Below, one piece after another: positions 24,201 through 30,226 of a stretch of 64,000 nucleotides of DNA. The position numbers and the translations under genes are program-made. The stretch's first letter is position 1; each line of letters begins with the position of its first letter. Source of the stretch: Shewanella glacialimarina (GTDB lineage Bacteria; Pseudomonadota; Gammaproteobacteria; Enterobacterales; Shewanellaceae); contig NZ_CP041216.1 in assembly GCF_020511155.1 (NCBI RefSeq), positions 496,001 through 560,000 on the forward strand. The letters are read 5' to 3'. The notes under the pieces were generated by a model, which saw nothing but the letters and a program-made list of their open reading frames with translations, was not told the origin of the DNA and searched no databases.

Positions 24201-27200
24201 CGCTGCCCGTGGTGGCGCTGCTGTCTTCTGCCACTGAAATCACTTCGTTTGCGTCAGTGAAGTCATCGTTCACTGGGGTCACTGTGATGGTCAAGGTTGA
24301 AGTATCAGTGCTTGAGCCGTCGGTTAACACATAAGTGATCAGCGGTACTGGCCCATTGTAGTTGGCGAGCGGGGTAAAGCTGTAGTTACCGTTGGCGCTT
24401 AAGGTAAAGCTGCCGACACCGGTAATGGTCACTGGCTGACCTAAGGTAAAGGTGCCGGTTACGCCATCAATGCTGAAGCTTTGCACTGTCACGTCGCCAT
24501 CAACCGAGCTGGTGCCGGTTAATACGCTGCCCGTGGTGGCGCTGCTGTCTTCTGCCACTGAAATCACTTCGTTTGCGTCAGTGAAGTCATCGTTCACTGG
24601 GGTCACTGTGATGGTCAAGGTACCGATGTCAGTTAACGTGCCGTCGGTAACGGTGTAGTCCACTGTGTCAACGCCATTGAAATTCAACGGTGGGGTGTAG
24701 GTGTAACTGCCATCAGCGGCAATGACTATGGTGCCGCCTTGAGTGGTGGTAAAAGTGCCGGCGACCACTGACAAGCTATCGCCGTCTAAATCAGTGTCGT
24801 TGGCATCTAAATCTACTGTCGAGGTAAATGTGGTGTCTTCCTGGACATTAATTACATCATCAACAGCCACTGGCGCATCGTTGCCTGCACCCACATTGAT
24901 GGTCAGGGTACCGATGTCAGTTAATGTGCCGTCGGTAACGGTGTAATCCACTGTGTCGACGCCATTGAAATTCAACGGTGGGGTGTAGGTGTAACTGCCA
25001 TCAGCGGCAATGACTATGGTGCCGCCTTGAGTGGTGGTAAAAGTGCCGGCGACCACTGACAAGCTATCGCCGTCTAAATCAGTGTCGTTGGCATCTAAAT
25101 CTACTGTCGAGGTAAATGTGGTGTCTTCCTGGACATTAATTACATCATCAACAGCCACTGGTGCATCGTTGCCTGCACCCACATTGATGGTCAGGGTACC
25201 GATGTCAGTTAATGTGCCGTCGGTAACGGTGTAATCCACTGTGTCGACGCCATTAAAATTCAACGGTGGGGTGTAGGTGTAACTGCCATCAGCGGCAATG
25301 ACTATGGTGCCGCCTTGAGTGGTGGTAAAAGTACCGGCGACCACTGACAAGCTATCGCCGTCTAAATCAGTGTCGTTGGCATCTAAGTCGATGCTTGAGT
25401 TGAAGACCGTATCTTCTTGAATATTAATTACATCATCAACAGCCACAGGAGCATCGTTGCCTGCACCCACATTGATGGTCAGGGTACCGATGTCAGTTAA
25501 TGTGCCGTCGGTAACGGTGTAATCCACTGTGTCGACGCCATTAAAATTCAACGGTGGGGTGTAGGTGTAACTGCCATCAGCGGCAATGACTATGGTGCCG
25601 CCAGCCGTTGTGGTAAAGGTGCCCGGTACAACCGTTAAGCTATCGCCGTCTAAATCAGTGTCGTTGGCATCTAAGTCGATGCTTGAGTTGAAGACCGTAT
25701 CTTCTTGAATATTAATTACATCATCAACAGCCACAGGAGCATCGTTGCCTGCACCCACATTGATGGTCAGGGTACCGATGTCAGTTAATGTGCCGTCGGT
25801 AACGGTGTAATCCACTGTGTCGACGCCATTAAAATTCAACGGTGGGGTGTAGGTGTAACTGCCATCAGCGGCAATGACTATGGTGCCGCCAGCCGTTGTG
25901 GTAAAGGTGCCCGGTACAACCGTTAAGCTATCGCCGTCTAAATCAGTGTCGTTGGCATCTAAGTCGATGCTTGAGTTGAAGACCGTATCTTCTTGAATAT
26001 TAATTACATCATCAACAGCCACAGGAGCATCGTTGCCCGCGCCCACATTGATGGTCAGGGTACCGATGTCAGTTAATGTGCCGTCGGTAACGGTGTAATC
26101 CACTGTGTCGACGCCATTAAAATTCAACGGTGGGGTGTAGGTGTAACTGCCATCAGCGGCAATGACTATGGTGCCGCCAGCCGTTGTGGTAAAGGTGCCC
26201 GGTACAACCGTTAAGCTATCGCCGTCTAAATCAGTGTCGTTGGCATCTAAGTCGATGCTTGAGTTGAAGACCGTATCTTCTTGAATATTAATTACATCAT
26301 CAACTGCCACAGGAGCATCGTTGCCCGCGCCCACATTGATGGTCAGGGTACCGATGTCAGTTAATGTGCCGTCGGTAACGGTGTAATCCACTGTGTCAAC
26401 GCCATTGAAATTCAACGGTGGGGTGTAGGTGTAACTGCCATCAGCGGCAATGACTATGGTGCCGCCAGCCGTTGTGGTAAAGGTGCCCGGTACAACCGTT
26501 AAGCTATCGCCGTCTAAATCAGTGTCGTTGGCATCTAAGTCGATGCTTGAGTTGAAGACCGTATCTTCTTGAATATTAATTACATCATCAACAGCCACAG
26601 GAGCATCGTTGCCCGCACCCACATTGATGGTCAGGGTACCGATGTCAGTTAATGTGCCGTCGGTTACGGTGTAATCCACTGTGTCAACGCCATTGAAATT
26701 CAACGGTGGGGTGTAGGTGTAACTGCCATCAACGTCAATGACTATGGTGCCGCCAGCCGTTGTGGTAAAGGTGCCCGGTACAACCGTTAGGCTATCGCCG
26801 TCTAAATCAGTGTCGTTGGTATCTAAGTCGATGCTTGAGTTGAAGACCGTATCTTCTTGAATATTAATTACATCATTAACTGCAACTGGTGCATCGTTTA
26901 CTGCGCCCACATTGATGGTCAGGGTACCGATGTCAGTTAATGTGCCGTCGGTAACGGTGTAATCCACTGTGTCGACGCCATTAAAATTCAACGGGGGGGT
27001 GTAGGTGTAACTGCCATCAGCGGCAATAACGATCGTACCGCCTTGAGTGGTAGTAAAGGTGCCCGCGATCACTGACAAGCTATCGCCATCGACATCGATG
27101 TCGTTGGTATCTAAGTCGATAGTTGAGGTAAATGTGGTGTCTTCCTGGGCATTAATCACATCATCAACAGCCACAGGTGCATCGTTTACTGCGCCCACAT

Positions 27201-29760
27201 TGATGGTCAGGGTACCGATGTCAGTTAATGTGCCGTCGGTAACGGTGTAATCCACTGTGTCGACGCCATTAAAATTCAACGGGGGGGTGTAGGTGTAACT
27301 GCCATCAGCGGCAATAACGATCGTACCGCCTTGAGTGGTAGTAAAAGTGCCCGGTACAACCGTTAGGCTATCGCCGTCTAAATCAGTGTCGTTGGCATCT
27401 AAATCTACTGTTGAGGTAAATGTGGTGTCTTCTTGAATATTAATTTCATCATCTACGGCAACCGGCGCATCGTTTTCAGGTGTAATTTCAATAGTTAACG
27501 TTGCTGTTGCACCAGTATTAGTGGTGTAAGTGACAATCGGAACTTGACCGTTCCAATTTTCATTAGGCGTAAAAGTATAAGAACCATCTTCATTTATGAT
27601 TAATATGCCGCCGTCCAGAGTCACTTCAGAATCGGCAAGGTAAGTCACACCACCGATGTCAAAACTGATGACAGTAAGATTAGAATCTGGATCGCTGTCA
27701 TTATCTAAAACATTACCTGACGCGGGGGTATCTTCAGCAGCCACAACTGAATCATTTTCGATAACAGTTTGGTCGTCAACCGGTGTAATTTCAATAGTTA
27801 ACGTTGCTGTTGCACCAGTATTAGTGGTGTAAGTGACAATCGGAACTTGACCGTTCCAATTTTCATTAGGCGTAAAAGTATAAGAACCATCTTCATTGAT
27901 GATTAATATGCCGCCGTCCAGAGTCACTTCAGTGCCAGCAGGATAGGTTTCACCATTAATGTCAAAACTGACCACAGTAAGATCGGAGTCTGGATCGCTG
28001 TCATTATCTAAAACATTACCTGACACAGGCGTATCTTCAGCAGCCACAACTGAATCATTTTCGGTAACAGTAGGGTCATCAACCGGTGTGATTTCAATGA
28101 CTAACGTAGCCGTTGCGCCAGTATTGGTGGTGTAAGTGATAACCGGAACTTGACCATTCCAATTTTCATTAGGTGTAAAAGTATAAGAGCCATCTTCATT
28201 GATGATTAATACGCCGCCGTCGAGAGTCACTTCAGTGCCAGCTGGATAGGTTTCACCATTAATGTCAAAACTGACCACAGTAAGATCGGAATCTGGATCG
28301 CTGTCATTATCTAAAACATTACCTGACACAGGCGTATCTTCAGCAGCCACAACTGAATCATTTTCGGTAACAGTAGGGTCATCAACCGGTGTGATTTCAA
28401 TGACTAACGTAGCCGTTGCGCCAGTATTGGTGGTGTAAGTGATAACCGGAACTTGACCATTCCAATTTTCATTAGGAGTAAAAGTATAAGAGCCATCTTC
28501 ATTGATGATTAATACGCCGCCGTCGAGAGTCACTTCAGTGCCAGCTGGATAGGTTTCACCATTAATGTCAAAACTGACCACAGTAAGATCGGAATCTGGA
28601 TCGCTGTCATTATCTAATACATTACCTGACACTGGGGTATCTTCAGCCGCTATTACTGAATCATTTTCGGTAACAGTAGGGTCTTCAACCGGTGTGATTT
28701 CAATGACTAACGTAGCCGTTGCGCCAGTATTGGTGGTGTAAGTGATAACCGGAACTTGACCGTTCCAATTTTCATTAGGTGTGAAAGTATAAGAACCATC
28801 TTCATTGATGATTAATACGCCGCCGTCAAGAGTCACTTCAGTGCCAGCTGGATAGGTTTCACCATTAATGTCAAAACTGACCACAGTAAGATCGGAATCT
28901 GGATCGCTGTCATTATCTAATACATTACCTGACACTGGGGTATCTTCAGCCGCTATTACTGAATCATTTTCGGTAACAGTAGGGTCGTCAACCGGTGTGA
29001 TTTCAATGACTAACGTAGCCGTTGCGCCAGTATTGGTGGTGTAAGTGATAACCGGAACTTGACCGTTCCAATTTTCATTAGGTGTGAAAGTATAAGAACC
29101 ATCTTCATTGATGATTAATACGCCGCCGTCAAGAGTCACTTCAGTGCCAGCTGGATATGTCTCGCCATTAATTTCAAACGTAACAATTGATAACTCAGAA
29201 TCAGGGTCGACGTCATTTGCAAGCAAATTGCCTGCAATAACTTCATCTTCAGCAACGATTTGGGTGTCGTTTGCCAATACAGACGGTACATCTTCGGGAG
29301 TAATGGTATTTTCTTCGGCAGTTAGAGGGCTAACAGCGGGTTGGGTCGCAGTGTTAAAGCCAGCATTCGCAATGGTTTCATTACCAGAACGATCTAATGT
29401 GATAAAACTACCACCTTCGTTACCGGTTGTTGGTGTACCTGCAGCGGTTTCAGGAAGGTCAACAGTTGGATCTTCACCTGACGCAATAAGGGCTTGTAAT
29501 GCTTCTATTTCATCAAGCGCTTCAAGGTTGGTGAAATCGTCATTTAACTCTGGTTGAGTAACAGAGATATCATTTTGAGAAAAAATGGTGCCATCATCAA
29601 AGGTGATAACAAAACGTGCGCTGTCATCAAAAATTAACAAACTAGCCTCGGGGATTGTTTGCCCTGGCTGTAAAATTGTTAATTGATTACCAGCAGATAT
29701 ACTGATTTGGCTTTGTGCCTCAGTTAATACGCCTGCTTTTGTTGTTGTTATCGTACCCAT
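9286..29760 (-). CDS. bpfA: Giant BpfA/LapA-type RTX repeat adhesin, 6824 residues
   Basis: Surface adhesin for biofilm formation, exported by LapB-LapC-AggA. Residues 1-~110 are a retention module with a LapG-type site TAAG at 105-108. Residues 156-761 hold six ~101-residue Ig/cadherin-like repeats, 762-1721 ten 96-residue repeats (NDAPVAVDD, QEDT, DLDGDS) and 1722-6041 forty 108-residue repeats. Acidic loops in all three classes suggest Ca2+-stiffened beta domains. Residues 6042-6824 contain Ig-like domains, a segment I read as a choice-of-anchor K-like domain (~6223-6337), RTX nonapeptides (GSGND, GGAGNDTL, GGLGDDVL; ~6567-6700) and a C-terminal type I secretion signal. The ATG has GGGAG eight bases upstream. 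The length is far above the S. oneidensis BpfA I recall (under 3000 residues). The ligand is unknown. Confidence 0.95.
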   Translation of the reverse strand: MGTITTTKAGVLTEAQSQISISAGNQLTILQPGQTIPEASLLIFDDSARFVITFDDGTIFSQNDISVTQPELNDDFTNLEALDEIEALQALIASGEDPTVDLPETAAGTPTTGNEGGSFITLDRSGNETIANAGFNTATQPAVSPLTAEENTITPEDVPSVLANDTQIVAEDEVIAGNLLANDVDPDSELSIVTFEINGETYPAGTEVTLDGGVLIINEDGSYTFTPNENWNGQVPVITYTTNTGATATLVIEITPVDDPTVTENDSVIAAEDTPVSGNVLDNDSDPDSDLTVVSFDINGETYPAGTEVTLDGGVLIINEDGSYTFTPNENWNGQVPVITYTTNTGATATLVIEITPVEDPTVTENDSVIAAEDTPVSGNVLDNDSDPDSDLTVVSFDINGETYPAGTEVTLDGGVLIINEDGSYTFTPNENWNGQVPVITYTTNTGATATLVIEITPVDDPTVTENDSVVAAEDTPVSGNVLDNDSDPDSDLTVVSFDINGETYPAGTEVTLDGGVLIINEDGSYTFTPNENWNGQVPVITYTTNTGATATLVIEITPVDDPTVTENDSVVAAEDTPVSGNVLDNDSDPDSDLTVVSFDINGETYPAGTEVTLDGGILIINEDGSYTFTPNENWNGQVPIVTYTTNTGATATLTIEITPVDDQTVIENDSVVAAEDTPASGNVLDNDSDPDSNLTVISFDIGGVTYLADSEVTLDGGILIINEDGSYTFTPNENWNGQVPIVTYTTNTGATATLTIEITPENDAPVAVDDEINIQEDTTFTSTVDLDANDTDLDGDSLTVVPGTFTTTQGGTIVIAADGSYTYTPPLNFNGVDTVDYTVTDGTLTDIGTLTINVGAVNDAPVAVDDVINAQEDTTFTSTIDLDTNDIDVDGDSLSVIAGTFTTTQGGTIVIAADGSYTYTPPLNFNGVDTVDYTVTDGTLTDIGTLTINVGAVNDAPVAVNDVINIQEDTVFNSSIDLDTNDTDLDGDSLTVVPGTFTTTAGGTIVIDVDGSYTYTPPLNFNGVDTVDYTVTDGTLTDIGTLTINVGAGNDAPVAVDDVINIQEDTVFNSSIDLDANDTDLDGDSLTVVPGTFTTTAGGTIVIAADGSYTYTPPLNFNGVDTVDYTVTDGTLTDIGTLTINVGAGNDAPVAVDDVINIQEDTVFNSSIDLDANDTDLDGDSLTVVPGTFTTTAGGTIVIAADGSYTYTPPLNFNGVDTVDYTVTDGTLTDIGTLTINVGAGNDAPVAVDDVINIQEDTVFNSSIDLDANDTDLDGDSLTVVPGTFTTTAGGTIVIAADGSYTYTPPLNFNGVDTVDYTVTDGTLTDIGTLTINVGAGNDAPVAVDDVINIQEDTVFNSSIDLDANDTDLDGDSLTVVPGTFTTTAGGTIVIAADGSYTYTPPLNFNGVDTVDYTVTDGTLTDIGTLTINVGAGNDAPVAVDDVINIQEDTVFNSSIDLDANDTDLDGDSLSVVAGTFTTTQGGTIVIAADGSYTYTPPLNFNGVDTVDYTVTDGTLTDIGTLTINVGAGNDAPVAVDDVINVQEDTTFTSTVDLDANDTDLDGDSLSVVAGTFTTTQGGTIVIAADGSYTYTPPLNFNGVDTVDYTVTDGTLTDIGTLTINVGAGNDAPVAVDDVINVQEDTTFTSTVDLDANDTDLDGDSLSVVAGTFTTTQGGTIVIAADGSYTYTPPLNFNGVDTVDYTVTDGTLTDIGTLTITVTPVNDDFTDANEVISVAEDSSATTGSVLTGTSSVDGDVTVQSFSIDGVTGTFTLGQPVTITGVGSFTLSANGNYSFTPLANYNGPVPLITYVLTDGSSTDTSTLTITVTPVNDDFTDANEVISVAEDSSATTGSVLTGTSSVDGDVTVQSFSIDGVTGTFTLGQPVTITGVGSFTLSANGNYSFTPLANYNGPVPLITYVLTDGSSTDTSTLTITVTPVNDDFTDANEVISVAEDSSATTGSVLTGTSSVDGDVTVQSFSIDGVTGSFTLGQPVTITGVGSFTLSANGNYSFTPLANYNGPVPLITYVLTDGSSTDTSTLTITVTPESDNFTDANEVISVAEDSSATTGSVLTGTSSVDGDVTVQSFSIDGVTGTFTLGQPVTITGVGSFTLSANGNYSFTPLANYNGPVPLITYVLTDGSSTDTSTLTITVTPVNDDFTDANEVISVAEDSSATTGSVLTGTSSVDGDVTVQSFSIDGVTGTFTLGQPVTITGVGSFTLSANGNYSFTPLANYNGPVPLITYVLTDGSSTDTSTLTITVTPVNDDFTDANEVISVAEDSSATTGSVLTGTSSVDGDVTVQSFSIDGVTGTFTLGQPVTITGVGSFTLSANGNYSFTPLANYNGPVPLITYVLTDGSSTDTSTLTITVTPESDNFTDANEVISVAEDSSATTGSVLTGTSSVDGDVTVQSFSIDGVTGTFTLGQPVTITGVGSFTLSANGNYSFTPLANYNGPVPLITYVLTDGSSTDTSTLTITVTPVNDDFTDANEVISVAEDSSATTGSVLTGTSSVDGDVTVQSFSIDGVTGTFTLGQPVTITGVGSFTLSANGNYSFTPLANYNGPVPLITYVLTDGSSTDTSTLTITVTPVNDDFTDANEVISVAEDSSATTGSVLTGTSSVDGDVTVQSFSIDGVTGTFTLGQPVTITGVGSFTLSANGNYSFTPLANYNGPVPLITYVLTDGSSTDTSTLTITVTPVNDDFTDANEVISVAEDSSATTGSVLTGTSSVDGDVTVQSFSIDGVTGSFTLGQPVTITGVGSFTLSANGNYSFTPLANYNGPVPLITYVLTDGSSTDTSTLTITVTPESDNFTDANEVISVAEDSSATTGSVLTGTSSVDGDVTVQSFSIDGVTGTFTLGQPVTITGVGSFTLSANGNYSFTPLANYNGPVPLITYVLTDGSSTDTSTLTITVTPVNDDFTDANEVISVAEDSSATTGSVLTGTSSVDGDVTVQSFSIDGVTGTFTLGQPVTITGVGSFTLSANGNYSFTPLANYNGPVPLITYVLTDGSSTDTSTLTITVTPVNDDFTDANEVISVAEDSSATTGSVLTGTSSVDGDVTVQSFSIDGVTGTFTLGQPVTITGVGSFTLSANGNYSFTPLANYNGPVPLITYVLTDGSSTDTSTLTITVTPVNDDFTDANEVISVAEDSSATTGSVLTGTSSVDGDVTVQSFSIDGVTGTFTLGQPVTITGVGSFTLSANGNYSFTPLANYNGPVPLITYVLTDGSSTDTSTLTITVTPVNDDFTDANEVISVAEDSSATTGSVLTGTSSVDGDVTVQSFSIDGVTGTFTLGQPVTITGVGSFTLSANGNYSFTPLANYNGPVPLITYVLTDGSSTDTSTLTITVTPVNDDFTDANEVISVAEDSSATTGSVLTGTSSVDGDVTVQSFSIDGVTGTFTLGQPVTITGVGSFTLSANGNYSFTPLANYNGPVPLITYVLTDGSSTDTSTLTITVTPVNDDFTDANEVISVAEDSSATTGSVLTGTSSVDGDVTVQSFSIDGVTGTFTLGQPVTITGVGSFTLSANGNYSFTPLANYNGPVPLITYVLTDGSSTDTSTLTITVTPVNDDFTDANEVISVAEDSSATTGSVLTGTSSVDGDVTVQSFSIDGVTGTFTLGQPVTITGVGSFTLSANGNYSFTPLANYNGPVPLITYVLTDGSSTDTSTLTITVTPVNDDFTDANEVISVAEDSSATTGSVLTGTSSVDGDVTVQSFSIDGVTGTFTLGQPVTITGVGSFTLSANGNYSFTPLANYNGPVPLITYVLTDGSSTDTSTLTITVTPVNDDFTDANEVISVAEDSSATTGSVLTGTSSVDGDVTVQSFSIDGVTGTFTLGQPVTITGVGSFTLSANGNYSFTPLANYNGPVPLITYVLTDGSSTDTSTLTITVTPVNDDFTDANEVISVAEDSSATTGSVLTGTSSVDGDVTVQSFSIDGVTGTFTLGQPVTITGVGSFTLSANGNYSFTPLANYNGPVPLITYVLTDGSSTDTSTLTITVTPVNDDFTDANEVISVAEDSSATTGSVLTGTSSVDGDVTVQSFSIDGVTGTFTLGQPVTITGVGSFTLSANGNYSFTPLANYNGPVPLITYVLTDGSSTDTSTLTITVTPVNDDFTDANEVISVAEDSSATTGSVLTGTSSVDGDVTVQSFSIDGVTGTFTLGQPVTITGVGSFTLSANGNYSFTPLANYNGPVPLITYVLTDGSSTDTSTLTITVTPESDNFTDANEVISVAEDSSATTGSVLTGTSSVDGDVTVQSFSIDGVTGTFTLGQPVTITGVGSFTLSANGNYSFTPLANYNGPVPLITYVLTDGSSTDTSTLTITVTPVNDDFTDANEVISVAEDSSATTGSVLTGTSSVDGDVTVQSFSIDGVTGTFTLGQPVTITGVGSFTLSANGNYSFTPLANYNGPVPLITYVLTDGSSTDTSTLTITVTPVNDDFTDANEVISVAEDSSATTGSVLTGTSSVDGDVTVQSFSIDGVTGTFTLGQPVTITGVGSFTLSANGNYSFTPLANYNGPVPLITYVLTDGSSTDTSTLTITVTPVNDDFTDANEVISVAEDSSATTGSVLTGTSSVDGDVTVQSFSIDGVTGTFTLGQPVTITGVGSFTLSANGNYSFTPLANYNGPVPLITYVLTDGSSTDTSTLTITVTPESDNFTDANEVISVAEDSSATTGSVLTGTSSVDGDVTVQSFSIDGVTGTFTLGQPVTITGVGSFTLSANGNYSFTPLANYNGPVPLITYVLTDGSSTDTSTLTITVTPVNDDFTDANEVISVAEDSSATTGSVLTGTSSVDGDVTVQSFSIDGVTGTFTLGQPVTITGVGSFTLSANGNYSFTPLANYNGPVPLITYVLTDGSSTDTSTLTITVTPVNDDFTDANEVISVAEDSSATTGSVLTGTSSVDGDVTVQSFSIDGVTGTFTLGQPVTITGVGSFTLSANGNYSFTPLANYNGPVPLITYVLTDGSSTDTSTLTITVTPVNDDFTDANEVISVAEDSSATTGSVLTGTSSVDGDVTVQSFSIDGVTGTFTLGQPVTITGVGSFTLSANGNYSFTPLANYNGPVPLITYVLTDGSSTDTSTLTITVTPVNDDFTDANEVISVAEDSSATTGSVLTGTSSVDGDVTVQSFSIDGVTGTFTLGQPVTITGVGSFTLSANGNYSFTPLANYNGPVPLITYVLTDGSSTDTSTLTITVTPVNDDFTDANEVISVAEDSSATTGSVLTGTSSVDGDVTVQSFSIDGVTGTFTLGQPVTITGVGSFTLSANGNYSFTPLANYNGPVPLITYVLTDGSSTDTSTLTITVTPVNDDFTDANEVISVAEDSSATTGSVLTGTSSVDGDVTVQSFSIDGVTGTFTLGQPVTITGVGSFTLSANGNYSFTPLANYNGPVPLITYVLTDGSSTDTSTLTITVTPVNDDFTDANEVISVAEDSSATTGSVLTGTSSVDGDVTVQSFSIDGVTGTFTLGQPVTITGVGSFTLSANGNYSFTPLANYNGPVPLITYVLTDGSSTDTSTLTITVTPESDNFTDANEVISVAEDSSATTGSVLTGTSSVDGDVTVQSFSIDGVTGTFTLGQPVTITGVGSFTLSANGNYSFTPLANYNGPVPLITYVLTDGSSTDTSTLTITVTPVNDDFTDANEVISVAEDSSATTGSVLTGTSSVDGDVTVQSFSIDGVTGTFTLGQPVTITGVGSFTLSANGNYSFTPLANYNGPVPLITYVLTDGSSTDTSTLTITVTPVNDDFTDANEVISVAEDSSATTGSVLTGTSSVDGDVTVQSFSIDGVTGTFTLGQPVTITGVGSFTLSANGNYSFTPLANYNGPVPLITYVLTDGSSTDTSTLTITVTPVNDDFTDANEVISVAEDSSATTGSVLTGTSSVDGDVTVQSFSIDGVTGTFTLGQPVTITGVGSFTLSANGNYSFTPLANYNGPVPLITYVLTDGSSTDTSTLTITVTPVNDDFTDANEVISVAEDSSATTGSVLTGTSSVDGDVTVQSFSIDGVTGTFTLGQPVTITGVGSFTLSANGNYSFTPLANYNGPVPLITYVLTDGSSTDTSTLTITVTPVNDDVTISTPDILSVYEAGLTNGSNSTAVTQSSGSMTIGAKDGLDRLEIQVGGTLNTLTLAALIAASVASPLIIAGEFGQLTITGYNDGVLEYTYALTNAQTHSGTNSDSLTDVFQITAFDVDGDQATATLNATVYDDASIATNDTVSLTVIQDSFAIIGGVQAEWKTVTGGTGVNRFDGDVGSGGEDNDLALDQVRWGTTSGAQSGYGFMDNDAALNGEVTLNQDIVLGTFTHYNYPISSGSSITAATMDVVFNVIDSFGNVTGVTLKLNFSHNETPNNGPDPRDIVTIGQTNVTFNYEGDLYTIQVIGFRDNNGNIVTSIYTDENASTSYELVIRMVAGTGYDLPSVEGNVMDNDISGADISLVIGVAAGDQTSTGVTGNVSAIITGQYGTLIINNDGSYTYELTSTTDNIPTGAVDLFTYTIRDADGDTSSATLTIDVSLVNAQNVPVEDAAKVTTTGASLNDDFVVLNGENGLNQKQVNVNFGGGLTGQITDANNNAISASGANLTSYSKDSSQVISSGSGNDHIETGRGGDIIYAGETGAFGYRSDDELELDLNTIASHHIMTGTLSGADTMIDLDGLLLANDVASQKADVVNSGSGNDFIYGQSGSDILFGHTGNDFIDGGTHNDGLRGGAGNDTLIGGLGDDVLRGDSGIDTFVWQKGEFGNDIISDFNRLEDKIDLRDLLINEEYNNLENLLNFSYNATGSSVIEIDADGNGTFEQTITLNGVDLAGIYGSSAEGVIINGLLKDGALIVDTNPTPAPNGQGIDPFIDKPDGQMIP
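11638..24597 (-). repeat. Tandem array of forty 324-bp repeats inside the adhesin gene
   Basis: Exactly 40 units of 324 bp (108 residues each), almost identical in DNA including silent positions. The differences I could find are these. Units 4, 7, 11, 24, 28 and 36 (counted from the protein N terminus) start with ESDN instead of VNDD. Units 3 and 10 have GSF for GTF. Unit 7 has a silent G-to-A at 22594. Such uniformity points to recent expansion or continuing homogenisation by recombination. Each unit also carries a meaningless 62-68 codon open frame on the opposite strand. Confidence 0.95.
24598..27477 (-). repeat. Tandem array of ten 288-bp repeats inside the adhesin gene
   Basis: Ten units of 288 bp (96 residues each), starting NDAPVAVDD and carrying the acidic motifs QEDT and NDTDLDGDS. 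They are more diverged than the 324-bp array. Two alternating sub-types (TTQGG with VAG, TTAGG with VPG) form blocks: consecutive TTAGG/VPG copies sit in the middle, with TTQGG types on both sides. Confidence 0.93.
27478..29295 (-). repeat. Tandem array of six ~303-bp repeats inside the adhesin gene
   Basis: Six units of about 101 residues (core NVLDNDSDPDSDL, then INEDGSYTFTPNENW). The four inner copies are nearly identical. The first (SELSIVTFEI) and last (SNLTVISFDIGG) are the most diverged, the usual pattern when unequal crossing-over homogenises the middle of an array. Confidence 0.9.
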
Positions 29761-30167
29761 TAATTAGCTCCCAACAGCTATTCCTGACTCGGAAATATTC
29801 AATACATTATAGACTTAGCGTAAAGATGTAAGATTTCTATGCTTTACAACGCCATACACTAACCCAGATTTAACAATTTTACTTCAGAAACACTAAACAT
29901 GTCAATTTTTTGACATGTTTTTGACTAGTCTTAACCATATGAATTTTTTAAAAAAGCAGATTTATTTGCACATATATCATTCAAAAGATTCATTTTTAAA
30001 TGATACCAATTGAAGAGTAAAGATTGATATTCTTTAGTCGTGTGCGGTACATGAGCGATTCAGTTATAGAAATATGTTATTAAATGAACATAAATTTACC
30101 CTCTATCGGTTATCGGTTATAGGTAGTAAAAGTTTAGTTAATTCTATTGTTAATGAGTCTGAAAAAT
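29761..30167. other. Upstream region of the adhesin gene
   Basis: No gene is seen in the roughly 400 bases between the adhesin start and the hemY terminator. The region holds the candidate adhesin promoter with an inverted repeat (listed separately). The remainder is AT-rich, without other clear structure except a short direct repeat CGGTTAT around 30106-30118. Confidence 0.6.
29869..29920 (-). promoter_or_regulatory. Candidate adhesin promoter overlapped by an inverted repeat
   Basis: On the minus strand there is a perfect -35 TTGACA (29905-29900), an 18-base spacer and a -10 TAAAAT (29881-29876). Transcription would start near 29869, leaving a ~109-base leader. The -35 lies inside an inverted repeat with 11-bp arms, AAACATGTCAA (29895-29905) and TTGACATGTTT (29910-29920), separated by TTTT. 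Regulator binding there should affect RNA polymerase access. The regulator is unknown. Confidence 0.55.
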
Positions 30168-30200
30168 GCAAAAAAGCCTGCAATTTATGCAGGCTTTATG
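30168..30200 (-). terminator. Rho-independent terminator after hemY
   Basis: Stem AAAGCCTGCA (30173-30182) / TGCAGGCTTT (30188-30197) with a 5-base loop. Read on the minus strand it is followed by a run of T. It closes the hemCDXY operon upstream of the adhesin promoter. Confidence 0.85.
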
Positions 30201-30226
30201 GGGGAAAAAATAATATATATAGTTAG

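Noticed and set aside
11816..24658. About forty identical 62-68 codon open frames on the plus strand, one per repeat
   Set aside because: They are the opposite strand of the 324-bp adhesin repeat and appear with exactly its period. No independent ribosome binding site or coding signal; two copies are shorter only because the GSF variant removes the GTG start.
9286..29760. The repeat arrays as a CRISPR or mobile-element array
   Set aside because: Units are contiguous, in frame, without spacers, and encode beta-sandwich type protein repeats inside one uninterrupted reading frame.
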